From the IMG/VR virus record IMGVR_UViG_3300035660_000014, positions 1 through 54,305 of that record: DNA of 54,305 nt. One strand, given 5' to 3'. The notes beneath the pieces are model-generated. The model was given only the letters and a program-made list of their open reading frames with translations. It was not told where the DNA came from and did no database searches. This stretch comes from a virus. Shown one piece after another: positions 17,361 to 25,225 of this stretch. Positions within the stretch are counted from its first letter, which is position 1, and each line of letters begins with the position of its first letter. The position numbers and the translations under genes were made by a program.

Positions 17361-18065
17361 TTAACCTATAACCTCGACGGTGTCCAGCAACGGACCAGGT
17401 ACCACGAGGTCGGGACTGTCGTGGAAATCTGCCACAATCTTCTCCACGATACCATGCTCTTGTGGTTCCACAACCAACCAACCCAACATCACCAGAGTAA
17501 CTGCCAACCTGAGGGTTCTCTGTTTGTTGGGGTCCTCCACGACGGGGAGCCTCTTCACCTCTCTCACGCTCGTCCACACTAGCCGCTCATTCATCGGGAA
17601 GGGGTGGTCGACACTCACATACTTACCAAACCCGGGAGAGGAAAACACCTTGTGGAGTTGTTGCACGACTGAGTCGAGGTCTCTCAACTCCCTCGACCAA
17701 AAAGTAACCTGGTAGGTGAACTTAATGGGTTCCGGCCACTGCATCGAGTACCACTTCTCCTGGCCTTTGTGGGGGTCCCATGTGTGAGCGAACCTACGAA
17801 GCGAGGCGTTCCTCTCACGTGTGGTGTCGAAGTCCTCACCAACCCGATCGATGGAAGCGAATAGGAGGGGGTGGGTTTTTTGTTTGGACGTCTCACCCAA
17901 CCTCTTCCACACCTGGGCGAAGGCTCTCTCGGGTGTTGCAAAGACACACAGTAACGGCTCTCCCGACTCGTTTGGGGGGTACCGGATTGAGTTGTGGAAG
18001 AGGTCAACCACGCTCTTGTCGTAGTTCCAGTAAAACTGAGTCAGTTCTTCAAGCAACTGTGGCAC
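17361..18065 (-). CDS. Tail terminator / sheath stabiliser (T4 gp15-like candidate)
   Basis: This 234-residue protein is GTG-initiated, after GGGAAG. It starts MPQLLEELTQFYWNYDKSVV and has W-P-E-P-I-K-F-T-Y-Q-V-T-F-W-S-R-E-L-R-D-L-D-type sequence around residue 115, followed by a helix (VVQQLHKVF) and beta strands. The phrase P-x-x-x-x-Y-Q-V-x-x-W followed by an acidic D-M/L-D helix recalls the T4 gp15 tail sheath stabiliser/terminator group. It is immediately upstream of the sheath gene, the usual place for a terminator. The identification is by pattern and position and not firm. Confidence 0.55.
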   Translation of the reverse strand: MPQLLEELTQFYWNYDKSVVDLFHNSIRYPPNESGEPLLCVFATPERAFAQVWKRLGETSKQKTHPLLFASIDRVGEDFDTTRERNASLRRFAHTWDPHKGQEKWYSMQWPEPIKFTYQVTFWSRELRDLDSVVQQLHKVFSSPGFGKYVSVDHPFPMNERLVWTSVREVKRLPVVEDPNKQRTLRLAVTLVMLGWLVVEPQEHGIVEKIVADFHDSPDLVVPGPLLDTVEVIG

Positions 18066-18387
18066 GTGGCTTCCCGTCCACTAGGGAGAACCCCTCCCTC
18101 GACCTCGCACAGGAGACTGCCGCCTTCAAGCTCATCGCTCGCCTGAGCAGTTTGTTCGCGATCACCGCAGTGGGGTCACACGGTGGGAGTTTGCTCAAGA
18201 GAGTGACCACACCACGGAGCATCTCCTCCGCTTCCGCCAACGTGACAGGCGGACCCGTTACGGTGAGGGAGTTAAACAGTGCTCTGACATGAGGGTTGTA
18301 GGAGAACTTCCCCTCACGGGAGAGGTTCTCGAACCACCTCTTCACACACCCCAGGACCTCATCGAGATAGTATACGTCGGGGGACAC
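18049..18387 (-). CDS. Small neck-region protein of unknown family
   Basis: About 112 residues from a GTG at 18387, chosen because GGGAGG lies seven bases upstream. An ATG ten codons earlier (18417) is possible but lacks as good a site. The protein is mostly helical (DEVLGCVKRWFENLSREGKF, TLAEAEEMLRGVV) with three cysteines. It overlaps the genes on both sides, so it is part of a tightly coupled neck operon. No homologue is recognised. A head-tail joining role is inferred from position only. Confidence 0.5.
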   Translation of the reverse strand: MSPDVYYLDEVLGCVKRWFENLSREGKFSYNPHVRALFNSLTVTGPPVTLAEAEEMLRGVVTLLSKLPPCDPTAVIANKLLRRAMSLKAAVSCARSREGFSLVDGKPRATVA

Positions 18388-18778
18388 CTGACAACCTCCC
18401 AACTGCCTTCCCCACACCTATCCGCCAAAACCCGAGCGGAGGGGTTCCGGTGGGAGACCCGTACTCCAGGTCCACCAGTAACCTCTCGGGAATGCCTATC
18501 TGTGCCAGCAACTGTGTGTCAAACCCCACCCTGAACCCACCTTCTGGAAGACCTCGCACAACCAACGCTACACCAAGGCGTTCCAATAACGTAGCGGGGT
18601 CGCCGTATGGTCCACCCACGGAGACGAACCGAGAGACCCTACCCCTGAGTTCCTCCAACACCTGAGACCTCACGAGGTCACAACTCGCTTGAGCAACCCT
18701 GTTGAGCGTTGCCTTGACACCCACAGAGACTCCGTAGGGGGGACTTCCCGTCTTATTGAATAGCATCCTTGAGGACAC
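18359..18778 (-). CDS. Head-tail joining / tail completion protein (HK97 gp10-like candidate)
   Basis: This 139-residue protein is GTG-initiated with AGGG upstream. The pattern of an N-terminal helix (VGVKATLNRVAQASCDLVRS), a beta pair with VGGPYGDPATLLERLG and FRVGFDTQLL, and then L-E-Y-G-S-P-T-G-T-P-P-L-G-F-W is reminiscent of the HK97 gp10/tail completion fold, in which an E-Y-G-T ... P-P-R-P-F motif recurs. Position between neck genes agrees. The 72-base gap upstream (18779-18850) shows no gene or clear signal. Confidence 0.45.
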   Translation of the reverse strand: MSSRMLFNKTGSPPYGVSVGVKATLNRVAQASCDLVRSQVLEELRGRVSRFVSVGGPYGDPATLLERLGVALVVRGLPEGGFRVGFDTQLLAQIGIPERLLVDLEYGSPTGTPPLGFWRIGVGKAVGRLSGVPRRILSR

Positions 18779-18850
18779 TGCGTACCCTGAAGGTTGTACC
18801 GTTGTGTGCTACACTACTTCGTACCAGAAGAATATACACACCCACCTAGG

Positions 18851-19366
18851 TCACTCACGAACTTGGAGCGGGTAAGAGGTTGCCTCCAACCGGAGTTTCT
18901 CCGCGTTAGCCTGCATCAGGAGAGGTACATCGGTGTTGCCGAACCCCGGACCCCTTCTCCACTCCAATACCTCGTAGACCACACCACCGGGGAACTCGAA
19001 CTTGTCACCCGGACCCGCAACCATCACAACCTCCTTCGTTGTGGGGTCCTGAGTGGCAAGACCCACCTCGACGAGGTTGGGTACGGAGACGAAGAGGACC
19101 GCATCTCGGAGTTCCTCGATCCCGAACATTGTGAGAGGGTGGATCTGGTCCGCGGGAGCTACGTATGCCCTGAGGTTCACCACCTCTCCCCACCGCTTCA
19201 TGTAGAGGGGAACCTCGTCGTGGACCTCGTCTATCTCACCCTCAACTGGAGTTTGGAGGACCTGGTACGGGAGGAGTGGGAAGTACCTGTCACACCACTC
19301 CTTGACCATCTGGTAGGTGATGGTGATGTCGTAGATGTTGGCAAAGGTGGGGAAGCTAAACGGCAT
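18851..19366 (-). CDS. Neck/connector protein of unknown family
   Basis: This 171-residue protein begins MPFSFPTFANIYDITITYQM and is largely beta-rich, with a segment GPGDKFEFPGGVVYEVLEW near residue 125 reminiscent of head-tail adaptors that read a dimension and sit between connector and terminator. Two cis features support it as a real gene: an AGGAGACGGAGGT site before the ATG and tight overlap with the nucleotidyltransferase gene end. The exact family is not recognised. Context is the neck gene group between connector and sheath. Confidence 0.5.
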   Translation of the reverse strand: MPFSFPTFANIYDITITYQMVKEWCDRYFPLLPYQVLQTPVEGEIDEVHDEVPLYMKRWGEVVNLRAYVAPADQIHPLTMFGIEELRDAVLFVSVPNLVEVGLATQDPTTKEVVMVAGPGDKFEFPGGVVYEVLEWRRGPGFGNTDVPLLMQANAEKLRLEATSYPLQVRE

Positions 19367-21431
19367 ACCTCCGTCTCCTCCTTCTCTTACGCCGCATCGG
19401 GTAGGTCAACATCCCGAGGGGTACACCGTAACCCGCAACACTCCCGGAGGTTGTGATCTCACCGAACAACCCATCCACCACACGTTCGACCGCGGATTGG
19501 TCGAATGGGAAGGCTTGTTGTGTGGGTTTGCCGAAGAACTGTCGGATGGGTTCGCCCACTCTCCGGACCGCACCCACCTTCCCACCTACTCTTTCGTAGT
19601 CCGCGACCATCGACATGTGCTTGCAGTGGTGACCAGCTTCTCGGTATACCGGACACGTACAGGTGTACCTCCCACCCTCCTCACTAACGGTGTACTCGTC
19701 TCCCGGTTTCCCTCGAACGAACTTCACGACGGACCACGACCTCTTCGCCCGACCCTGCGGGCGGATCGCGGAGACCTCGTAGTCGGTGTCGAATAGTTCC
19801 TCGGTAGTTGGCTTGGTGGGGTTACACCATTTGCAACCCGGAACGGGGTTCGCTGGGTCGTGTGTGTCGTTGTGCAAGTTCTCCGCGTCAGCGTCGGCCA
19901 AACAATCGGGGCAGAGCTCGATACCAAGACAGCCCTGGACGGACGAGTGAGTCAGTTTACCACAACCACGACACCTGACCAACTTGTTGGCACCGCGTCG
20001 GAACTTACCACGGTTGCCTTCGTCAACCAGTTCGTCCACCAGTCGGTCGACTGTGGTCTCAGGTGGGTCAGGTGAGGGTTCGGCGGACTCCATCTTTGCC
20101 AAGCGCTTCCTCCAGTACTCGTTCTTAACGTCCACAGAAAGGGACGCACCACCTTTATCCCACCAAGTGTTGTACTCCCTAGGATAGTAGAACTCAGCAT
20201 AGAGGAAGTAGTACTCCTTCGGTACCCACAACTTCAACTGCAAACGAGCCTCAACCTCCGCTTGCTCACCCAGTGACAAAGTCTCGTACTGCTCCTCCGT
20301 TACACCGAAGTACTTTTCATAATCGGGTTCCCACCAACCCATCCATAAACCAGCGGGTACTGGCTTGGTCGACCGGTGTCGAAAGTACAGCATCCGACGG
20401 TTGTCGGTAACGACCACCCTGTAGTCACCCTCCTCGACGTCTGCGAGTGGCTTTGCCTTCCCACTCAGGAACACCAGTTGGTCTCTCTGCTCACCCAACA
20501 ACCCGTCAACCACCTCATCGAGTGTTGACTCCCCAACGTAGACCTGCAACGGCGCGAGTCTAGTGGCGTAACCACCCGTACCAGCCCAGGGTGCACTCAC
20601 ATGGAGGCTCACCTTACGGGGAAGTCGTGTCTGCCTCGGACCCATCAGCTTCAACAGTCGCTCACCATGTTCAGCCCAGATCTTGTCCGCAGCCTCTTGG
20701 CGCGAAGACGCACGAACCTTCCACGTCTCGAAAGCCTCGGTCATCCCATCCTGCCACAACTCACGCGGGAAGTAGTACTTCGCGATGTAGACCTCGAAGG
20801 TCTCAACACCCCTGGGTTTTCTCGGGTTTCCAGGCCACCGAGTCGCCTCGTCGAATTCCGGACTGTCGTAGAGGTTAACCACACAATCTTTGCAAAGTTG
20901 GTGCTGCTCAATATCCTGGACCATATCTCGATACGCTTGCTGAGAAGTACCTCTAGGTACTTGACGTCGATCTGCCCACAGTTGCCTGGTCACCTCACCA
21001 CAATTGGAGCAGGCAGATTTTGTGTTAACCCGCTCCACTGGTTCGAACCCGTATCCGATGCGGATCCGATCGAAGCGACGTTTGTCGAATGTCTCTCCGA
21101 AAGGGAGTTGATGCTGTACTACCCCACCCGACTCCACCTGGACGGGCACGATGTCAAACACACCACCACCGGGACAGGGAACGTGTCCTCGGAGCATCCC
21201 TGCGAGTGCCTCAGGTGGGGTCTCACCACGGTAGTACACCACGAGGTCGACGTCAGACTCCTCGGAAGGACTACCACCTTGAGCGTAACTTCCTCCGAGG
21301 TCGATGTCCACCACAACAAGACCCTCGGGTGCGAGTCGCCTAACCAACGCGAGGGTGTCGTCGCGATACTTTGGGAACTCCCTCCGGATACGGGAGACGA
21401 ACCGAGAGAAGTTGCCCGTTCGAGGTTCCAT
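19356..21431 (-). CDS. Nucleotidyltransferase-SWIM zinc multidomain protein
   Basis: This 691-residue protein has N-terminal residues ~35-100 carrying the polymerase-beta-type nucleotidyltransferase signature: G-G-S-Y-A-Q-G (46-52), S-D-V-D-L-V (59-64) and a third acidic residue in FDIVPV (Asp93). Two zinc-knuckle segments follow (CSNCGEV ... LCKDC and CRGCGKL ... LCPDC). Near residues 591-605 is a SWIM motif, CTCPVYREAGHHCKH. Three copies of the V-V-D-x-L-h-x-E helix (STLDEVVDGLLGEQ, TVDRLVDELVDE, AVERVVDGLFGE) punctuate the protein. The C-terminus is strongly basic, MRRKRRRRRRYAV. A nucleic-acid or protein nucleotidylating enzyme packaged in the head is a hypothesis. It sits oddly among neck genes. 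Confidence 0.6.
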   Translation of the reverse strand: MEPRTGNFSRFVSRIRREFPKYRDDTLALVRRLAPEGLVVVDIDLGGSYAQGGSPSEESDVDLVVYYRGETPPEALAGMLRGHVPCPGGGVFDIVPVQVESGGVVQHQLPFGETFDKRRFDRIRIGYGFEPVERVNTKSACSNCGEVTRQLWADRRQVPRGTSQQAYRDMVQDIEQHQLCKDCVVNLYDSPEFDEATRWPGNPRKPRGVETFEVYIAKYYFPRELWQDGMTEAFETWKVRASSRQEAADKIWAEHGERLLKLMGPRQTRLPRKVSLHVSAPWAGTGGYATRLAPLQVYVGESTLDEVVDGLLGEQRDQLVFLSGKAKPLADVEEGDYRVVVTDNRRMLYFRHRSTKPVPAGLWMGWWEPDYEKYFGVTEEQYETLSLGEQAEVEARLQLKLWVPKEYYFLYAEFYYPREYNTWWDKGGASLSVDVKNEYWRKRLAKMESAEPSPDPPETTVDRLVDELVDEGNRGKFRRGANKLVRCRGCGKLTHSSVQGCLGIELCPDCLADADAENLHNDTHDPANPVPGCKWCNPTKPTTEELFDTDYEVSAIRPQGRAKRSWSVVKFVRGKPGDEYTVSEEGGRYTCTCPVYREAGHHCKHMSMVADYERVGGKVGAVRRVGEPIRQFFGKPTQQAFPFDQSAVERVVDGLFGEITTSGSVAGYGVPLGMLTYPMRRKRRRRRRYAV

Positions 21432-21432
21432 A

Positions 21433-21921
21433 CTACTCCACCACAGCCTCTCTCTTGATCCTCTCGACCAACTCGATAGAGGGCAACGCGTCCTTCGCGG
21501 TCAGACCGTGGCCAGCGAGGATCTGCTCGTGTACCGCCCTGTGGAGGGTCTCGAACCCGTCGGTGAAGTCGACAACCCTCCCGTCGACGATCACGCACCT
21601 ACTTGTCGCCACGTCGGGTTGGATCGAGAACCTCCAAGCAACGGATGCCCGCTCCAACTCCAAGTCACCCGACGCGTGTGTCTTACCCAACACGGAACGG
21701 GTTGACTGGACCGGACCGAAGACCCAGAGCAGCATGTCGAGGAAGTGGATACCGATGTTCATCAACAATCCACCCGACTTCTGCTCGTCACCCTTCCACG
21801 AGTACGCGTACCACTTTCCTCTCGGTGTACAGTAGTGCAAACCGACGGTGAACCGCTTCGTGCTCTCTCCCACCCGCACCTTAAGTACCTTCACCACTGT
21901 GTGCAACCTCAACTGCAACAC
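21433..21921 (-). pseudogene. C-terminal half of a frameshifted Gfo/Idh/MocA sugar dehydrogenase
   Basis: The 162-residue frame reads as the C-terminal domain of a Gfo/Idh/MocA oxidoreductase of the WlbA/WbpB type: LQLRLHTVV, Y-C-T-P-R-G-K-W-Y-A-Y-S-W-K-G, and G-G-L-L-M-N-I-G-I-H-F-L-D-M-L, the family's catalytic G-G-x-x-x-D/N-x-G-x-H helix. It is in a different frame from the N-terminal half, which ends at 21909. Adding one base near 21917 restores I-H-P-V-L-Q-L-R, as expected for the family. No convincing ribosome binding site precedes its first ATG. It is best regarded as half of a broken gene, unless the missing base is a sequence error or a recoding event. Confidence 0.7.
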
Positions 21922-22301
21922 GGGTGGATCCTGTCGTTGTACTCAGAGTGGGTGAGTGCCAAGCAGTTCTCCGAGTGGATGGTGAGGGGTTTCTCGCAGA
22001 TCACCTCCCTACCCAACCTGAGACCGAGGCGACAGTGCGCGTCGTGGAGGTAGTTGGGTGTGCAGACCACGACGTAGTCCACACCTTCACCAGCTCTTTT
22101 CAGTTTCTCCAGGTGTCGGTCGAACCTCTCGATCTCTCTGAAGTACGACACGTCCCTGAAGTATGAGTCGAGGTAACCAACCGTGTCGTGGGGGTCTGTC
22201 ACAGCAACCAACTCCCCACCAGTCTCCTTTATAGCCCTCACGTGACGGGGAGCGACGTACCCCGCAGCACCGATGATAGCGTACCTATGTTTGCTCAACA
22301 T
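21909..22301 (-). pseudogene. N-terminal NAD-binding half of a frameshifted Gfo/Idh/MocA sugar dehydrogenase
   Basis: About 130 residues from the ATG at 22301, preceded by AAGGTGG. MLSKHRYAIIGAAGYVAPRH carries the G-x-G/A-x-x-x-x-P-R-H Rossmann start typical of UDP-GlcNAc-uronate 3-dehydrogenases. YVVVCTPNYLHDAHC and VICEKPLTI give the family's C-T-P-N and E-K-P motifs. The frame then ends abruptly with R-I-H-P-C-C-S, where family members continue. It would act with the UDP-sugar epimerase of the glycan module ~9 kb upstream, but as written the enzyme is split. Confidence 0.7.
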
Positions 22302-23137
22302 GGGCAAGCCACCTTCGATGACACCGGCACGAGGTCGCACTCAGACCAAATATGATACTCGACTGTACGACGACACTGTGCGCACCACACTCGAGCAGCG
22401 TGGGCTTTCAGTTGCACCACACTGTCGCTCAAACAATACGAAGGTTTAACCTCTACCAACCACACTATACCGTCTACACACTCGGCGACAAAATCCGCGT
22501 AGTAATGATGAAGTGACCCATCCACACACTGGTATGGGATAGGAAAGTCTACACGTCGGTAGGACACGACAGTGGCGAGGGCTTCCATCACTTCTAATGC
22601 AGACCTTTCCATCCGTGATGCACAAAACAGGGAACGTTGATTCTTCGCAGAGAAAAAATAGCTGGACTTTCCCTGCCAACTGTTCTTCTCGGGTTGGAAG
22701 CCACCCGACATGGCACGGCCTTTAGACAAAGACTGCCTTAACCGAGTGGTGGGAGACCGTTTACGGCCAACGTGTGTTGCTCGTACACGTTGAAGGACCA
22801 CATCCTTATGCTCGGCAAAATATGCAAGGCAACTAGCGGAAACACCTTTCCTTATTTCCTCAACCGCTTCAACTGTATGGTGTCGACCGAAGAATGGGTT
22901 GTCGTGGCCACGTCGACGAGTGGACAACTCGGTGCGAAGCTTCGCACACCACAACGATACGTCTTTTCCATAGGCAGACTTGTAGTCAACAACACTCATA
23001 CCATGGGTCCAATAGAGGTGAGCGGGCAAAGCCAAAAACTTGCCCCCACACACTTCGCAAACCACACCAAACTCACGCACACGCTGTTCGTAAACGGCGT
23101 CCAACTTAGCACACCTTTCGGTTTTAGGTCGACTCAT
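22295..23137 (-). CDS. Free-standing homing endonuclease (zinc finger, NUMOD3, PD-(D/E)xK-like nuclease)
   Basis: About 280 residues from the ATG at 23137 with GGAGAGGT upstream. Residues ~25-60 carry C-E-V-C-G followed by H-L-Y-W-T-H-G, the MucR/Ros-like finger common in phage homing enzymes. G-H-D-N-P-F-F-G-R-H-H-T near residue 80 is a NUMOD3 motif. The C-terminal region has E-R-S-A-L-E-V, Y-Y-A-D-F and W-L-V-E-V-K-P, consistent with a restriction-like E...D...ExK nuclease core (TnsA-like/EDxHD group). It lies among accessory genes between connector and neck genes and probably moved in by homing. Codon use and AT content look different from adjacent structural genes. Confidence 0.7.
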   Translation of the reverse strand: MSRPKTERCAKLDAVYEQRVREFGVVCEVCGGKFLALPAHLYWTHGMSVVDYKSAYGKDVSLWCAKLRTELSTRRRGHDNPFFGRHHTVEAVEEIRKGVSASCLAYFAEHKDVVLQRVRATHVGRKRSPTTRLRQSLSKGRAMSGGFQPEKNSWQGKSSYFFSAKNQRSLFCASRMERSALEVMEALATVVSYRRVDFPIPYQCVDGSLHHYYADFVAECVDGIVWLVEVKPSYCLSDSVVQLKAHAARVWCAQCRRTVEYHIWSECDLVPVSSKVACPC

Positions 23138-23609
23138 CACACCTCTCCACCAAATCGTTCACCACACGATTCAGTAGTGAACTAAACTCAATAGCCCACT
23201 TCGGTGTATAAACCTTTCCCATGTATTCCACGCTGAGTATCCTCGAGGACACAAACATCTTGATGGTGGGTCCCTCGATTGCATAAGGATCCCAACCGAA
23301 AAACACGATGGTGGGAACGGGTGGCTTGTCGTACCCATGGATGTGCACCATCCGCGTGCGCAACGAGTACGGGAAAATTGTTCGATACACCCTACTCGGC
23401 CTACCCGCGTCGGAGCCACCGGGTTGCGTGGTGACTTTATCACGGTAGTATATACGGACAGCCTGCCGTCTCCTCGCAGCGTCCGCAATCGCGCTAATCA
23501 TCTCGCGAGTTTCGGGATCGAGGTCATCCCAGAAAGGTGAGCTAGGACCGATCGCACGAGGTGGATGCGGGTGTTCCTGCTCAACCAATCGTGACCTGGT
23601 ACCGCCCAT
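23124..23609 (-). CDS. WYL-like domain protein
   Basis: This 161-residue protein has a helix (ETREMISAIADAARRR) leading to V-R-I-Y-Y-R-D-K, then R-V-Y-R-T-I-F-P-Y-S-L-R, I-H-G-Y-D, and I-K-M-F-V-S-S-R-I-L-S-V-E-Y. The order of these strands matches the WYL fold (ligand-sensing, Sm-like), which normally has I-x-Y ... P-Y-x-L ... L-x-G-Y-D ... F-R-L-x-R-I-x-x-V. No DNA-binding helix-turn-helix is present. WYL domains often sense nucleic acids or nucleotides in defence and regulatory proteins. A phage stand-alone copy could regulate or inhibit. The ATG overlaps the connector gene end by 29 bases. The assignment is from pattern only. Confidence 0.5.
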   Translation of the reverse strand: MGGTRSRLVEQEHPHPPRAIGPSSPFWDDLDPETREMISAIADAARRRQAVRIYYRDKVTTQPGGSDAGRPSRVYRTIFPYSLRTRMVHIHGYDKPPVPTIVFFGWDPYAIEGPTIKMFVSSRILSVEYMGKVYTPKWAIEFSSLLNRVVNDLVERCDEST

Positions 23610-24597
23610 GCGCGATCTTCTTCAACTTCCCTTCCACATCGGTGAGGGTTGTGTTGCCTTCCGTCCTGAGACTCTCCGCGTCGGTGGTAAGAGTACCCCC
23701 TGGTGTGGGTATGCCACCGAACTTCCCACGAATCCTCGCGAGGGTCAGCATCGCGTAGGCGACACACGTACGGAGAAACTCGGTAGCGTATCTGCGCTTG
23801 CTCCCAGTCAGAAGTGTCTCCCACGTCACGAGGTGCCCTGTTATGTAGAACACATCATACGGTCCACCCCACACGTCCACGTACAACTTCCTCGACTCGG
23901 GGTCGTACCTCCAGTCGGGTTCCGTCCCGCGAACCCTCTGGAACATCTCGAAGAACATCCTCATCATGTACCACTCGCCCACCTTCATCGGGGGGTACGC
24001 CATGTGGGTCAGGATCTCGAAGATGTTCATCCTGAGGATGTCCCTCTCCGACTCGGGAAAGAGGAAGCACACATAGTAGACACCCGTGGTGGACGTGTCC
24101 AACTGGGCCACCACACTCTCCGACTGCTCCCTCAGCACGTTGTTCCTCATCACGAAGGTGTACCGGGAGAACAACCGAGAGGCGTCGTTCACCGCGTCTG
24201 TTATCTGGTCGGGGGTCAACTCAACCTGGACGGTCGGGTACCCGAGTTTCCGCTTGATGTAATCCACCACCTGGTCCCATGTCGTGACCTCACAAGCGGT
24301 GGAGGCACCTGATACGGACCCACTGAAATGATAGGTCTCCCCACCGTACACAAACTCGACACAGTAGTCGTAGGTGTACCCACCCGGAGGGACCTCCGTG
24401 TAGGTGTACTCGTAGACGCCCGTCCCGATGTGTGTCAGGTCAGTCCCGTCGGGAACGACCACCACACCGGTGTCGTGCCGCTTGACACCGTAGGCACCAG
24501 TGGGGTTGGAGAGTTTTGCAGAGGTGACGTTGGTCGGGGTGTAAGGCCCACCCTCCGGACCGACCTCGAACGTCCGCCTAATGGTGATGGTACTCAT
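23581..24597 (-). CDS. Connector/neck protein with N-terminal beta-sandwich
   Basis: This 338-residue protein has N-terminal ~105 residues forming an Ig-like beta domain (GTGVYEYTYTEVPPGGYTYD). A helical connector-like region follows, WDQVVDYIKRKLGYPTVQVE, then L-T-P-D-Q-I-T-D-A-V-N-D-A-S-R-L-F-S-R-Y, the pattern seen in phage head-tail connector/neck proteins that dock under the portal. The C-terminal part has VWGGPYDVFYITGHLVTWE and a helical tail. ATG overlaps the upstream stop as ATGA. A T4 gp13/gp14-type head completion role is likely. Confidence 0.6.
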   Translation of the reverse strand: MSTITIRRTFEVGPEGGPYTPTNVTSAKLSNPTGAYGVKRHDTGVVVVPDGTDLTHIGTGVYEYTYTEVPPGGYTYDYCVEFVYGGETYHFSGSVSGASTACEVTTWDQVVDYIKRKLGYPTVQVELTPDQITDAVNDASRLFSRYTFVMRNNVLREQSESVVAQLDTSTTGVYYVCFLFPESERDILRMNIFEILTHMAYPPMKVGEWYMMRMFFEMFQRVRGTEPDWRYDPESRKLYVDVWGGPYDVFYITGHLVTWETLLTGSKRRYATEFLRTCVAYAMLTLARIRGKFGGIPTPGGTLTTDAESLRTEGNTTLTDVEGKLKKIAHGRYQVTIG

Positions 24598-25118
24598 TTG
24601 CTCTTGATGTCCTGTCCGGTGACACGTAAACTGGTGGGTGTACTCGGAACCACCGCGTTAAGTTTCTCGTCGACGCTACCCGCAGCGGGAGCACCAGCGG
24701 TCGGGGCGAGTTTCATCGCGTCTCGCGTCTCCTGGAGGGTGAGACCTCCGGTCTTGTCCGCCAAAGCCTCGTTTGAGTCGGTCGTGTTCGTGAAGGTGCC
24801 GCCGGTCGAAATATCGGTCGGCGTGGCGACGTAAGCGCCAAGCCCATCGTCCGGCGGAACCTTCCAAGTTGCTCGCGACCTTAAAATCTGGTTCGCCGTC
24901 GTAATGCCCACCGAGCCTGGGATAATAAGTTCGGGCTGCTTAACCCACACGAGGCCGGTCGCATAGTCCGTGACCGTTCCGTTGAGGTTGTCCACGAACT
25001 CCGCGACCCGCGTCCCCGCCGCCCGGACGCCCGCCTGGTACGTGCCGTCGTCGCCCACGCGGTCTACCGCCGTCTGGCCGGTACGCGGGAGCCCGATTCT
25101 GGGTGGTCGGAGAATCAC
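24594..25118 (-). CDS. Lcl/DUF1566-like domain protein
   Basis: About 174 residues from GTG 25118, chosen because GAGGAGG lies seven bases upstream; this start overlaps the TGA of a 35-residue gene. The N-terminus reads I-G-L-P-R-T-G-Q-T-A followed by GDDGTYQAGV and DNLNGTVTDYATGLVWVKQP. This is the signature of the Lcl/DUF1566 domain (P-K-T-G-Q-T ... N-G-T-V-T-D-x-x-T-G-L-x-W), found in bacterial surface and fibre proteins. The remaining sequence is Thr/Ala-rich. GC-rich composition contrasts with neighbours, suggesting a recently acquired decoration or fibre-type protein. Confidence 0.6.
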   Translation of the reverse strand: MILRPPRIGLPRTGQTAVDRVGDDGTYQAGVRAAGTRVAEFVDNLNGTVTDYATGLVWVKQPELIIPGSVGITTANQILRSRATWKVPPDDGLGAYVATPTDISTGGTFTNTTDSNEALADKTGGLTLQETRDAMKLAPTAGAPAAGSVDEKLNAVVPSTPTSLRVTGQDIKSK

Positions 25119-25222
25119 GAGAGGACCTCCTCGTAAGTGCCGCCGCCCTCGGCGCAAGCATCGGGATTTGTCAGGTCGGTCACGAACCCCGGCGCATGCG
25201 CATCATAGGTCCAGGTCGCCAT
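25115..25222 (-). CDS. 35-residue hypothetical protein
   Basis: ATG at 25222-25220 is preceded by GAGGG eight bases upstream, and the frame runs 35 codons (MATWTYDAHAPGFVTDLTNP, then a short acidic, Gly-rich tail ending EEVLS) to a TGA that overlaps the GTG of the next gene. Start and stop signals fit the tight operon spacing exactly. GC-rich codons match the downstream DUF1566-like gene and not the zinc-finger gene upstream, so both probably arrived together. No function is recognised. Confidence 0.5.
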   Translation of the reverse strand: MATWTYDAHAPGFVTDLTNPDACAEGGGTYEEVLS

Positions 25223-25225
25223 TGG

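Noticed and set aside
17780-18292. Plus-strand frame of 170 codons in the neck region
   Set aside because: It runs antisense across three overlapping minus-strand genes with good start sites and has no domain.
18779-18850. Possible promoter (TATATT on minus strand near 18,830)
   Set aside because: No -35-like hexamer at 16-18 bases, so a chance AT-rich match is more likely.
22302-22340. N-terminal extension of the dehydrogenase (13 codons upstream of 22301)
   Set aside because: It lies inside the upstream nuclease gene. The Rossmann motif starts at MLSKHRY, with AAGGTGG properly spaced.
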